Shown piece after piece: positions 1 through 7,994 of a stretch of 64,000 nucleotides of DNA. The first letter of the stretch is position 1. The number at the start of each line of letters is the position of its first letter. Location of the stretch: positions 1 to 64,000 of the forward strand of contig JAUJNP010000009.1 of NCBI GenBank assembly GCA_030448105.1. Reading direction: 5' to 3'. The notes beneath the pieces were generated by a model. The model had not been told where the DNA came from. It ran no database searches and worked only from the letters and a program-made list of their open reading frames with translations. Position numbers and translations under genes: made by a program. Origin of the DNA: Acidimicrobiales bacterium. Its GTDB lineage: Bacteria > Actinomycetota > Acidimicrobiia > Acidimicrobiales > Iamiaceae.

Positions 1-582
1 GTGCCCGGCCCGGCCCGGCGGGGCGAGGGGGTGGGGGAGGGGGCGCCCGCCCGCCCCGCCCACCTCTACGGGGCGCGGCTGTACACCGCGGCGCGGGCCA
101 GCGGGGTCGACGCCGCCGAACGGGCGGTGCCCGCCACCCCCGTGATGTGCTGCCTCTCCACGGGCCTCGCCGCTCCGGTGGGATCGCTCCTGGCCGGCCC
201 CGTCGACCTCATCGCGGCCGGCCGGGGCGAGCGCAAGCGGCTGGGGGGCGCCATGCGCCAGGCCGGGGTGATCGCCGCCGCCGGCCTGGTCGCGTTGCGC
301 TCGATGGTGGAGCGACTCGACGAGGACCACGATCGGGCCCGCCGCCTGGCCCTCGCCGTCAGCGAGCGGTGGCCCGGCGCCGGTCCCGATCCGGGCGCCG
401 TCGCCACCAACGTGGTGCTCTTCCGCCCCCCCGACCCCGAGGCCGTGCTGTCCCATCTGGCCAGCTGCGGCGTGCGCGCCGGCACCATCGCGCCGGGCGT
501 GGTGCGCCTGATGACCCACGTCGACGTCGACGATGAGGCCCTCGCCAGGGCGCTCGAGGCGCTCCGGTCGGCGCCCGACTGA
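1..582 (+). CDS. Threonine-aldolase-like PLP protein, C-terminal part (5' end outside window)
   Basis: The family cleaves L-threonine or L-allo-threonine to glycine and acetaldehyde with PLP (fold-type I). The segments CLSTGLAAPVGS, RLGGAMRQAGV and ERLDEDHDRAR match the C-terminal half of low-specificity threonine aldolases. Two normally invariant residues differ: the PLP lysine of the SKGL motif is Thr54 (codon acg at 160) and the aspartate of the HxDGAR motif is Tyr23 (codon tac at 67). Both are one-base changes from the expected codons. The first 60 bases translate to Pro/Gly/Arg-rich sequence unlike the family. Either the gene is a non-catalytic relative or decaying, or the sequence at this edge is poor. 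The GTG at base 1 is only the window edge. The gene is followed by a convergent terminator. Confidence 0.75.
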   Translation: MPGPARRGEGVGEGAPARPAHLYGARLYTAARASGVDAAERAVPATPVMCCLSTGLAAPVGSLLAGPVDLIAAGRGERKRLGGAMRQAGVIAAAGLVALRSMVERLDEDHDRARRLALAVSERWPGAGPDPGAVATNVVLFRPPDPEAVLSHLASCGVRAGTIAPGVVRLMTHVDVDDEALARALEALRSAPD

Positions 583-592
583 CGGGTTCGGC

Positions 593-610
593 GCCGCGCA
601 GCGGCGCGGC
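593..610. terminator. GC hairpin between convergent genes
   Basis: A perfect 7-bp stem (gccgcgc / gcgcggc) with a 4-base loop lies in the 39-bp gap between the stops of the aldolase-like gene and the minus-strand membrane protein. There is no U-tract, as is common in GC-rich actinobacteria. A bidirectional terminator role is inferred. Confidence 0.5.
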
Positions 611-621
611 GGAGGGGCCGG

Positions 622-954
622 TCAGCGCGCCTTCCACTCGGCCATGGCCCGCAGGACCAGCACGGCGACGACGGCCACTCCACCGGCGGCCAGCACCGCT
701 CCCACGAGAGCGCCCACGCCGGCTGCGGTGCCACCGCAGCCGTCGGTGCACTGGAGGTCGGCGATGGCGTAGCCGATGAGCCCGCCGCACAGCCCGGCCA
801 CGAGGATGGCCATCAGGGCGAGGACCCGGGCGCCGGTCGACGGCAGGGAAGATGCCACCCCGTCGCCGCCGCCCGGCCCGGCGGCCGGCCCGGCGGCGGC
901 ACGTGTCCCGGACCGCGGGCGGGGGCTCGAGCCGGGACGGCCGTCGTCGGGCAT
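622..954 (-). CDS. Small two-helix membrane protein
   Basis: The protein has 110 residues. Residues 1-45 are a Gly/Pro/Arg-rich, probably cytoplasmic region. Two hydrophobic helices follow, at about 46-67 and 78-103, separated by a short loop with two cysteines (CTDGC) that could form a disulfide outside. I do not recognise a family. The ATG at 954 is supported by a -10-like TACGCT seven bases upstream, which would give a leaderless transcript divergent from the glycosyltransferase gene. Confidence 0.7.
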   Translation of the reverse strand: MPDDGRPGSSPRPRSGTRAAAGPAAGPGGGDGVASSLPSTGARVLALMAILVAGLCGGLIGYAIADLQCTDGCGGTAAGVGALVGAVLAAGGVAVVAVLVLRAMAEWKAR

Positions 955-961
955 CCCCGCG

Positions 962-967
962 AGCGTA
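962..967 (-). promoter_or_regulatory. -10-like TACGCT, leaderless start of small membrane protein
   Basis: On the minus strand TACGCT lies 7 bases before the ATG at 954. No good -35 is visible. It faces the TACTGT at 979-984 of the divergent gene. Confidence 0.45.
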
Positions 968-978
968 CGAGGCCGCCG

Positions 979-984
979 TACTGT
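979..984 (+). promoter_or_regulatory. -10-like TACTGT, leaderless start of glycosyltransferase
   Basis: TACTGT lies 8 bases before the GTG at 993, so transcription should begin at or next to the start codon. No clear -35 is seen. Confidence 0.45.
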
Positions 985-992
985 TGGTCGCC

Positions 993-1721
993 GTGCGGAC
1001 CCTGGTCGTGATGCCGACCTATCAGGAGGCGGAGAACATCACCGACGTGCTCGGCCGCGTGCGGGCGGCGGTCCCCGGCGCCGAGGTCCTGGTGGTTGAC
1101 GACGCCAGCCCCGACGGCACCGACGAGCTGGCCGAGGCCATCGGCCGCGAGCTCGGCGGGGTGGAGGTGCTGCGCCGGCCCCGCAAGGAGGGGCTCGGAC
1201 CGGCCTATCGAGCTGGGTTCGCCGTCGGGCTCGAGCGCGGGTACGACGTGATCGTCGAGATGGACGCCGACCTGTCCCATGACCCGGCCGCCCTCCCGGA
1301 GCTGCTGGCGGCGGTCGAGGCCGGCGCCCACCTGGCCATCGGGAGCCGCTACGTGCCGGGCGGCTCCGTGCCGGGCTGGCCCCGCCATCGCCTGGCCCTC
1401 AGCCACGCCGGCAACTGGTACACGTCCACCATGCTCGGCATCGGGGTGCGCGACGCCACCGCCGGGTTCCGGGCCTACCGGGCCGACGTCCTGCGCAAGC
1501 TCGACCTCGACTCCATCACCACCTATGGCTATGGCTTCCAGATCGAGATGGCCTACGCCATCATCCAGCTCGGCGGGACGGTGGTGGAGGTTCCCATCAC
1601 CTTCCGGGACCGGGTGCGGGGAACCTCCAAGATGTCGCTGCGGATCGTCGGCGAGGCCATCTGGGTGGTGGCCTGGTGGGCCTTCCGCGACCGTGTCCTG
1701 CGTCGCCGACGGCCAGCGTGA
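993..1721 (+). CDS. Polyprenol-phosphate mannosyltransferase-like GT2
   Basis: A family 2 glycosyltransferase of 242 residues, close to dolichol-phosphate mannose synthase and to the catalytic domain of actinobacterial Ppm1. It should transfer mannose from GDP-mannose to polyprenyl phosphate at the inner membrane face. Visible motifs are the nucleotide-binding VVMPTYQEAENI at the N-terminus, VVDDASPDGT, the metal-binding DADLSHDP, and the acceptor-side segment GTSKMS near the C-terminus. There are no transmembrane helices, as in the soluble DPM1 type. The GTG at 993 is chosen because it directly precedes the conserved TLVVMPTYQE and has a -10 element 8 bases upstream. Substrate identity is inferred from family only. 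Confidence 0.88.
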   Translation: MRTLVVMPTYQEAENITDVLGRVRAAVPGAEVLVVDDASPDGTDELAEAIGRELGGVEVLRRPRKEGLGPAYRAGFAVGLERGYDVIVEMDADLSHDPAALPELLAAVEAGAHLAIGSRYVPGGSVPGWPRHRLALSHAGNWYTSTMLGIGVRDATAGFRAYRADVLRKLDLDSITTYGYGFQIEMAYAIIQLGGTVVEVPITFRDRVRGTSKMSLRIVGEAIWVVAWWAFRDRVLRRRRPA

Positions 1722-1735
1722 GTCGAGGAGGGCCC

Positions 1736-3292
1736 GTGAACGTGTCCAGCTCCCCGCCCGAGGAGGGCGTAGTCGACGTCCGCACCACCGGCGGCGTGGT
1801 GCGGGGCGGTCCCGCCAAGGGCGTGGTGCGGTTCCTGGGCGTCCCCTTCGCCGCACCGCCGGTGGGGACGCGGCGGTTCGCCCCTCCGGCGCCGGTCGAA
1901 CCCTGGGACGGCGTCCGCGCCGCCGACCGCTTCGGGCCCACCGCCCCCCAGCACCCCTCGCTGCTCGAGCAAATGCTCGGCGGGGAGGACCCGGCCATCG
2001 ACGAGGACTGCCTGCAGCTCAACGTGTTCACCCCCGCCTGTGACGACGGTGCCCGCCCGGTAATGGTCTGGATCCACGGGGGTGGCTTCCTCACCGGCAC
2101 GGGCGGGATCCCCTGGTACGACGGCACGAACCTGGCTCGGCGGGGCGTGGTGGTGGTGACCATCAACTACCGCCTCGGCGTGTTCGGCTTCCTCCACCTG
2201 TCCGAGGTGGCCGACGGGTTCGAAGGATCCGGCAACGCCGGCATCCTCGACCAGGTCGCCGCTCTCGGCTGGGTGCGGGACAACGTCGCCGCCTTTGGCG
2301 GAGACCCCGGCAACGTGACCGTCTTCGGCGAGTCGGCCGGTGCCATGAGCGTGGCCACCCTGCTCGGCGTGCCCGCCGCCGCCGGGCTGTTCCGCCGGGC
2401 CATCCTCCAGAGCGGCGCCGGCGCCCACGTGCACGACGCCGCCACCGCCACCGCCACCGCCCGCAAGTTCCTGGCCGAGGTCGGCGTGGACCCGGCCGAG
2501 GCCGACCGGCTCCGGGAGCTGCCGGTGGGCGAGCTCCTCGACGCCCAGCAGCGCCTCACCCGCACCGTGCCCTTCGAGGCTGGCCTGCCCCTCCAGCCGG
2601 TGGTGGACGGCACGGTGCTGCCCGACCGTCCCACCGCCCGGGTGGCCGCCGGCCACGCCGCGGGGGTCGACGTGCTGCTCGGCACCACCCTCGAGGAGAT
2701 GAAGATGTTCCTCGTCAGCGACCCCACGCTCGCCTCCCTCGACGAGGCCGCCATCCGCGCCCGCAGCGATGCCCTCTTCCGCCGGGCCGGCCGGGCCCCG
2801 GGCGAGGCCCTCGCCACCTACCGGCGCACCCGCCCCGACGCGCCCGACGCCGATGTGTGGACCGCCATGCTCACCGACCACACCTTCCGCGTGCCGGCCC
2901 TTCGCCTGGCCGAGGCCCAGCTGGCCTGGCACGCGGGGGTCTGGATGTACCTGTTCGCCTACCGGAGTCCCGCGTTCGGGGGTGCCCTCGGCGCCTGCCA
3001 CGCCCTCGAGATCCCCTTCGTCTGGGACAACCTCGACGCCCGCGGCGCCGCCCTCTTCGCGGGGGAGCCCACCGAGGCCACGCGCGTCCTGGCCGGTCGG
3101 CTGGCCGACGCCTGGGTGGCCTTCGCCCGCGACGGGGTGCCCTCGGCGGACGGGCTGCCGGAGTGGCCGGCCTACGACCTCGAGCGCCGCGCCACCCTCT
3201 GGATCGACGCCGAGAGCGATGCCGGCGGGGGTGTCGAGGTGGTCGACGACCCCATGGCCGAGGAGCGCCGCCTCTGGCAGGGCGTCGACTAG
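1736..3292 (+). CDS. Type B carboxylesterase
   Basis: An alpha/beta-hydrolase of 518 residues that hydrolyses carboxylic esters. The nucleophile elbow FGESAGA, the oxyanion-hole segment WIHGGGFLTG, the N-terminal signature FLGVPFAAPP, the catalytic acid region LGTTLEEMKMF and the histidine region ACHALEIPF are all present, as in family type B. No signal peptide is visible, so it is probably cytoplasmic. The GTG at 1736 has a gaggagg Shine-Dalgarno sequence at 1725-1731 and lies 14 bases after the upstream glycosyltransferase stop, so the two are probably co-transcribed. The substrate cannot be told from sequence. Confidence 0.92.
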   Translation: MNVSSSPPEEGVVDVRTTGGVVRGGPAKGVVRFLGVPFAAPPVGTRRFAPPAPVEPWDGVRAADRFGPTAPQHPSLLEQMLGGEDPAIDEDCLQLNVFTPACDDGARPVMVWIHGGGFLTGTGGIPWYDGTNLARRGVVVVTINYRLGVFGFLHLSEVADGFEGSGNAGILDQVAALGWVRDNVAAFGGDPGNVTVFGESAGAMSVATLLGVPAAAGLFRRAILQSGAGAHVHDAATATATARKFLAEVGVDPAEADRLRELPVGELLDAQQRLTRTVPFEAGLPLQPVVDGTVLPDRPTARVAAGHAAGVDVLLGTTLEEMKMFLVSDPTLASLDEAAIRARSDALFRRAGRAPGEALATYRRTRPDAPDADVWTAMLTDHTFRVPALRLAEAQLAWHAGVWMYLFAYRSPAFGGALGACHALEIPFVWDNLDARGAALFAGEPTEATRVLAGRLADAWVAFARDGVPSADGLPEWPAYDLERRATLWIDAESDAGGGVEVVDDPMAEERRLWQGVD

Positions 3293-3311
3293 AGCGTCCG
3301 GCACACTGGGG

Positions 3312-3800
3312 GTGGTGCGGGAGTGGCTGGTCGGTGGGGGCGTGATCGAGGGACCGGGCGGGGTGCTGCTCGTGCAGAACCGTCGGCGCGACGGCCGGGT
3401 GGACTGGTCCCCTCCGGGTGGGGTGATCGACCCGGGCGAGACCCTCCTCGGTGGCCTCACCCGCGAGGTGGAGGAGGAGACCGGGCTCACGGTGACGGCG
3501 TGGACCGGCCCGGTGTACGAGGTGGTGGCCGAGGCGCCCGGCCTGGGATGGCGCCTGCGGGTGGAGGTGCACCGGGCGGTGGCCTTTGCCGGCGAGCTGA
3601 CCGTCGCCGACCCCGACGGGATCGTGGTGGACGCCCGCTTCGCCGCCGCCGACAGCTGCGGACCGCTGCTGGCCGACGCGCCCCGGTGGGTGCGCGAGCC
3701 CGTCGGCGACTGGCTCGGCGGGCCATGGGAGGGCACCCGCCCCTACGCCTACCGGGTGGACGGCACCGACCGGTCCTCGCTCAGCGTCACTCGGGTGTGA
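3312..3800 (+). CDS. Nudix hydrolase
   Basis: A protein of about 162 residues with a complete Nudix box, running from GGVIDPGE through REVEEETGL, which matches Gx5Ex7REUxEExGU. The family hydrolyses nucleoside diphosphates linked to another moiety, using Mg2+ bound by the REVEEE glutamates. The start is GTG 3312 or the adjacent GTG 3315; the preceding run of Gs may act as ribosome-binding site. dinB begins four bases after its stop, so a housecleaning pairing of damaged-nucleotide hydrolysis with a lesion-bypass polymerase is a reasonable inference. Confidence 0.88.
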   Translation: MVREWLVGGGVIEGPGGVLLVQNRRRDGRVDWSPPGGVIDPGETLLGGLTREVEEETGLTVTAWTGPVYEVVAEAPGLGWRLRVEVHRAVAFAGELTVADPDGIVVDARFAAADSCGPLLADAPRWVREPVGDWLGGPWEGTRPYAYRVDGTDRSSLSVTRV

Positions 3801-3804
3801 CGAC

Positions 3805-5070
3805 GTGGCCGAGCACAGCATCCTGCACGTGGACATGGACGCCTTCTTCGTGTCGGTCGAGCTCCAGCGCCGGCCCGAGCTGCGAGGCCGGCCCGTGGTG
3901 GTCGGCGGCACCGGCGACCGGGGGGTGGTGGCCGCCGCGTCCTACGAAGCCCGCGCCCATGGGATCCATTCGGCCATGCCCTCGAGCCGGGCCCGGCGCC
4001 TCTGCCCGGCGGCCATCTTCCTGCCGGGCGACCACCACCACTACGCCGAGGTGAGCCGGCGGGTGATGGCCGTCCTCACGTCGTTCACCCCGCTGGTGGA
4101 GCCGCTCTCGCTCGACGAGGCCTTCCTCGACGTGGGCGGGGCCCGGCGCCTCCACGGCCCGGCGCCGGCCATCGCCGAGGCCATCCGGCGCGCCGTGCTC
4201 GACGCCGAGGGGCTCACCTGCTCGGTGGGGGTGGCGGCCAACAAGTTCCTGGCCAAGCTGGCGTCGGAGGCGGCCAAGCCCCGAGCGTCGCTGCAGGGCA
4301 CCGAACCCGGCGAAGGCGTCACCGTGGTCGAGCCCGGCCGGGAGCTCAAGTTCCTCCATCCGCTCCCGGTGCAGGCACTGTGGGGGGTGGGACCGGCGAC
4401 GCTGGCCCGCCTCGACCGTCTGGCCGTGCGCACCGTCGGCGACCTGGCCGCCCTGCCGGCAGACACCGTCGCCGCCGCCGTCGGCGAGGCCAACGGCCGC
4501 CACCTGCACCGTCTGGCCCACGGCGTCGACGAGCGCCGGGTCGAACCGCACGTGGAGCCCAAGTCGGTCGGCCACGAAGAGACCTTCGCCCGCGACCACC
4601 ACACCCGAGCCACGCTGCGCCGTGAGCTGGTCCGCCTGGCCGACTCGACCGCGGCGCGGCTGCGCCGGCACGAGCTCTCGGGGCGAACCGTCACGCTCAA
4701 GGTTCGTTTCGGCGACTTCCGCACCATCACCCGCTCCCGCACGTTGCCCACCCCGGTGTCGTCGGGCCCGGCCATCGCCCGGGTGGCCAAGGAGCTGCTC
4801 GAGACGGTCGACCCGGCTCCAGGGGTTCGCCTGGTCGGGGTCAGCGTCCGCCAGCTGGCCCACGGCGCCGCCCATCAGCTGAGCTTCTCCGAGGCCGCCG
4901 GCGGCAACTGGGACGACGCCAGCGAGGCCATCGACTCCATAAGGGCCCGCTTCGGCGACGACGCGGTGGCCCCCGGGTCGGCCTTCGGGCCCGGCGGGCC
5001 GAGGGTCAAGCGGGGCGGTGACCAGCAGTGGGGCCCGGACGCGGGAGCGCCGCCGAGAGAGCCCCGATGA
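3805..5070 (+). CDS. dinB: DNA polymerase IV (Y family)
   Basis: A translesion DNA polymerase of 421 residues. Catalytic carboxylates are seen in HVDMDAFFVSVE (N-terminus) and SLDEAFLDV; the CSVGVAANKFLAKLAS segment is typical of the family. Two helix-hairpin-helix elements and the little finger follow. Near the C-terminus HQLSFSE resembles a beta-clamp binding motif. The start is GTG 3805, four bases after the Nudix stop. No LexA-type GAAC-N4-GTTC box was found upstream, so SOS control is not supported. The final 40 residues are Gly/Pro-rich and probably disordered. Confidence 0.95.
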   Translation: MAEHSILHVDMDAFFVSVELQRRPELRGRPVVVGGTGDRGVVAAASYEARAHGIHSAMPSSRARRLCPAAIFLPGDHHHYAEVSRRVMAVLTSFTPLVEPLSLDEAFLDVGGARRLHGPAPAIAEAIRRAVLDAEGLTCSVGVAANKFLAKLASEAAKPRASLQGTEPGEGVTVVEPGRELKFLHPLPVQALWGVGPATLARLDRLAVRTVGDLAALPADTVAAAVGEANGRHLHRLAHGVDERRVEPHVEPKSVGHEETFARDHHTRATLRRELVRLADSTAARLRRHELSGRTVTLKVRFGDFRTITRSRTLPTPVSSGPAIARVAKELLETVDPAPGVRLVGVSVRQLAHGAAHQLSFSEAAGGNWDDASEAIDSIRARFGDDAVAPGSAFGPGGPRVKRGGDQQWGPDAGAPPREPR

Positions 5071-5156
5071 GGGGCCGGGTCCGCGTTGTCGAGCGCGAGG
5101 GCCTGTGCGAGACTGCGCGCGGGCCAGTGGTTGGCGAGGGCTGAAGGGGAGGCGCC

Positions 5157-5540
5157 GTGCCGCTTTCCGAGGACGAACAGCGGATCCTGCAGCAGATCGA
5201 GCAACAGTTCTACGAGAGCGACCCTGGCTTCGCGGGCGAGCTCGGCAAGCACAACCTCTACGTCCACCACCTGCGGCGGATGAAGTGGGCGGCGTTCACC
5301 TTCGTGCTCGGCGTGGTCGTGCTGGTGGCCGCCCTGGCCACCGAGAAGACGTTCCTGCTGGCCTTCGCCGGCTTCGTCGTCATGCTCGCCTCGGCCCTGT
5401 GGTTCGAGCACAACCTGCGCAAGCTCGGGCGGGCGGGGATGCAGCAGCTGGCCGAATCCATGCGCGCCAACGGCGTGCGCGACTACCTCGGCTCCACCGG
5501 CCAGCGCATGCGCGACCGCTTCCGCAAGTCCGACGAGTAA
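5157..5540 (+). CDS. DUF3040 membrane protein
   Basis: A protein of 127 residues that begins with the DUF3040 hallmark PLSEDEQRILQQIEQQ and continues with a DPGFA motif. Two transmembrane helices lie at about 42-60 and 62-83; the C-terminal 40 residues are charged. This family is widespread in actinobacteria next to mraZ or DNA-repair genes; its function is unknown. The start GTG 5157 follows an aagggga ribosome-binding site. A possible promoter is TTGTCG (5086) and GAGACT (5109) with 17-bp spacing, inside the 3' end of dinB, which is weak evidence. Confidence 0.9.
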   Translation: MPLSEDEQRILQQIEQQFYESDPGFAGELGKHNLYVHHLRRMKWAAFTFVLGVVVLVAALATEKTFLLAFAGFVVMLASALWFEHNLRKLGRAGMQQLAESMRANGVRDYLGSTGQRMRDRFRKSDE

Positions 5541-5672
5541 CCGGCAAGGCGCAGCCGCCGCTGGCGCTTAGGGAGCGCGGCGTAGCCGCCAGGCGGAGCC
5601 GCGGTCGGTGTGAGACCCGGATGGGCGAAGCCCGGCTCGGCAAGGCGAAGCCGCCGCTGACGCCCAATCGAA
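5541..5672. repeat. Intergenic repeat-rich spacer between convergent genes
   Basis: Two 26-base direct copies (5543-5568 and 5639-5664) share ggcaaggcg, then agccgccgctg, with three differences. Between them, acccggatgggcgaagcc at 5613 closely matches a segment at 36369 inside murC. GC-rich self-complementary blocks could also terminate transcription from both sides. Confidence 0.55.
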
Positions 5673-7994
5673 TCAGTACCGGGGGTCGACGACGGTGCGT
5701 AGCCGTTGACGGAGACCCAGGCGTCGGCGCACGCCTCGGGCCACCTCTCCGCTGAGGTCGTCGGCCTCCTCGGCCATCTCGGGGTCCGGGTCCTCGGCGG
5801 ACCATGCCGCCACGCCGGCCAGCTCGGCCAGGCGCTGGAGGGGAGCGGCGGTGGCACCCAGGTGCGGGGCCGCCCGGCCGGCGAACTCCCGGTGGGTCTC
5901 CGAAGGCTGCGCCGACGAACCGGAGGCGGCGACCGCCTCGGCCCCTTCGGCCCAGGCCACGGTGATGCGTTGAGCCGGAGTGCGAGCCGCCCGCCGTCGG
6001 AGCCAGTGGCGGGTCCGGCGGGTCGCGGCCAACCCGACCACCCACAGCAGGGCGGCGAGAGCGGTGGCGCCCACCGCCCGCACCAGCCGGCCCGGCCACA
6101 CCGACGGGCCGGAGTCGGCGGGGGCGGCGGCGCCGGGCCGGGTCTCGAGCTCGTTGAACGGTCTCGTCTGGAGGGTGGCGCCGGTGGCGACTGGCGCGGT
6201 GGTGGCCGGCGCGGTGGTGGTGGTGCCGGTGCCGGGCACACCCCCCTCCTGTTGCTCGGGCACACCGGTGAACGCCTCGGCCCCGGGGTTGCCCCGGCCG
6301 GGGGTCGGCTCGAAGGGCACCCAGCCGACGCCGTCGAAGTAGATCTCGGGCCAGGCGTGGGCGTGCTTGCCCCGCACGACGTAGCGGCCAGAAGGGCCGA
6401 GGTCGCCGGGGGTGAAGCCCACCGCCACCCGAGCCGGTAGCCCGACGGCGCGGGCCATGGCCGCGTAGGTGCCGGCGAACTGCTCGCAGTAGCCACGCTT
6501 GGCGTCCAGGAACTCCTCGATGGCCTGGTCGCTGTGGCCGGCGCCGGTACCGGAGAGGTCGTAGGTGAAGTTGTCCCGGAAGTAGTCCTGGAGGCGCAGC
6601 GCCCGCTGGTAGGGCGTGCCCGACCCGGTGACGGTGGCGGCCAGGTTGGCCACTTCGGTGGGGAAGCTGGCCGGCAGGTCGAGGTACCGGTCGGTGATGC
6701 GCGACGGCAGCCGCCCGCCCGGGCGGTCGAGGTCTTCACGCGAGAGCCGCGGGACAGCTGACTCGACCCGGTACTCGATCCCGTCGGACGTCTCGGCATC
6801 GGTGTCGATGATGAGGGTGGCGGACTCGCCATCCCAGCGGACCTGGGTGTCTCGGGCGCGGACCGCGGTGGGATGGAAGGCGGCGGGCAGCCAGATGGCG
6901 GCCAGGCCCGAGATCCGGAAGTCCTGCACCACCGCGAGCGACGGTCGGGGCGCGCTCACCTCGGGCAGGTCCCCCTGGGCCCGGCCGAACCGGCCACCCG
7001 ACGACCACACCGTGCCGTCGAAGGTGCCGAGGGCGGTGAGGCGCCAGTACGAGCGCTGGGAGCTGCGGACGCTGAACACCTCCTGGTCGGACTGCTGCAC
7101 GAGCCGCTTGCGGATGTCGACGAGGGGGCTCACCGTCACCCGGGTGCCGGGACCATCGGCGTGCTCACGCCAGTCGACCAGGGCCGGTGAACGGGCGCCG
7201 GGGAGGCGGGGGCCGACGGCTGCGCCACCGATGACGGCGACGGCGACCACGCTGGCCCCGACGACGAGCAGGGCGCGGCTGCCGGCGGCCGCGCCCCGTC
7301 CCACCCACACCGAGCCCGACGCCTGGCGGCTGACCCGGTGGAGGAGGACGAAGGAGAGCACGGCGGCGGCGAAGACGGCGGCGGTGGCGGTGCGATGGCG
7401 CTCACCGCCCAGGAGGGCGCCGAAGAGGAAGAGGGTGCCCGTGGGCAGGATGGCTTCCACCGCGGTGCCCACCCGGAAGGCGGCCCAGTCCGAGAACCAC
7501 GCCACCGCCCACACCGCCACCGCCGAGGCGAGCAGGAAGCCGGGCGTGACCGGTGCCGGGGCCACGGTGCGCCCGAACTGCGTCCACGCGTCGCCCAGGT
7601 CGGATCGGGCCGTGGCCAGCGTGTGGAACGTGGGGAGGCCGAGGCCGGTGGTGGACGGGTACAGCACCCAGGCCAGCACCACTGCTCCCCCGCAAGCGGC
7701 GATGGCCACGATGGCAACGGCGGGCAGGCGGGTGCGGCGCAGCCCGGCGGCAGCCAGGTGGGCGGCGAGGGCCACTGCCGCGAGGGGGAGGAAGAACGAC
7801 CCCTGGGCGAACAGGCGGGCAAAGCCCACCACCGCCGCCAGGGTGACCACGCCCAGGGCCACCTCGGCGGTCCAGGGTCGCAACGGCGGTGCACCGGTGG
7901 TGGGCGAGGGCCGGTTGGGGCGCGGCGGTCCCGCCGGGATCGGCGGACCCGGTGCCGGGGGGCCAGCCGGCGCCCCGGTGACGGTGGCCGTCAC
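5673..7994 (-). CDS. TgpA-like membrane transglutaminase (DUF3488 / transglutaminase-like / DUF4129)
   Basis: A membrane protein of about 773 residues. After a Pro/Gly-rich start come several transmembrane helices (DUF3488 region) and then an extracellular transglutaminase-like core, with the catalytic cysteine in RGYCEQFAGT and the histidine in HAHAWPEIY followed by FDGVGW. A final helix and a cytoplasmic DUF4129-type tail end the protein. It is an associated gene of MoxR/DUF58 clusters, where a role in envelope protein processing or cross-linking is suspected but not proved. GTG 7994 is preferred over the start at 8036 because it gives the 4-bp GTGA overlap with the DUF58 gene that this genome uses repeatedly. 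Confidence 0.9.
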   Translation of the reverse strand: MTATVTGAPAGPPAPGPPIPAGPPRPNRPSPTTGAPPLRPWTAEVALGVVTLAAVVGFARLFAQGSFFLPLAAVALAAHLAAAGLRRTRLPAVAIVAIAACGGAVVLAWVLYPSTTGLGLPTFHTLATARSDLGDAWTQFGRTVAPAPVTPGFLLASAVAVWAVAWFSDWAAFRVGTAVEAILPTGTLFLFGALLGGERHRTATAAVFAAAVLSFVLLHRVSRQASGSVWVGRGAAAGSRALLVVGASVVAVAVIGGAAVGPRLPGARSPALVDWREHADGPGTRVTVSPLVDIRKRLVQQSDQEVFSVRSSQRSYWRLTALGTFDGTVWSSGGRFGRAQGDLPEVSAPRPSLAVVQDFRISGLAAIWLPAAFHPTAVRARDTQVRWDGESATLIIDTDAETSDGIEYRVESAVPRLSREDLDRPGGRLPSRITDRYLDLPASFPTEVANLAATVTGSGTPYQRALRLQDYFRDNFTYDLSGTGAGHSDQAIEEFLDAKRGYCEQFAGTYAAMARAVGLPARVAVGFTPGDLGPSGRYVVRGKHAHAWPEIYFDGVGWVPFEPTPGRGNPGAEAFTGVPEQQEGGVPGTGTTTTAPATTAPVATGATLQTRPFNELETRPGAAAPADSGPSVWPGRLVRAVGATALAALLWVVGLAATRRTRHWLRRRAARTPAQRITVAWAEGAEAVAASGSSAQPSETHREFAGRAAPHLGATAAPLQRLAELAGVAAWSAEDPDPEMAEEADDLSGEVARGVRRRLGLRQRLRTVVDPRY

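Noticed and set aside
1553-3736. Very long open frames opposite real genes (for example 727 codons on the minus strand)
   Set aside because: They lie antisense to intact esterase, Nudix and glycosyltransferase genes and have Arg/Pro/Gly/His-rich composition typical of shadow frames in GC-rich DNA.
3700-3805. LexA/SOS box for dinB
   Set aside because: No GAAC-N4-GTTC-like site is found before dinB, which is joined to the Nudix gene.
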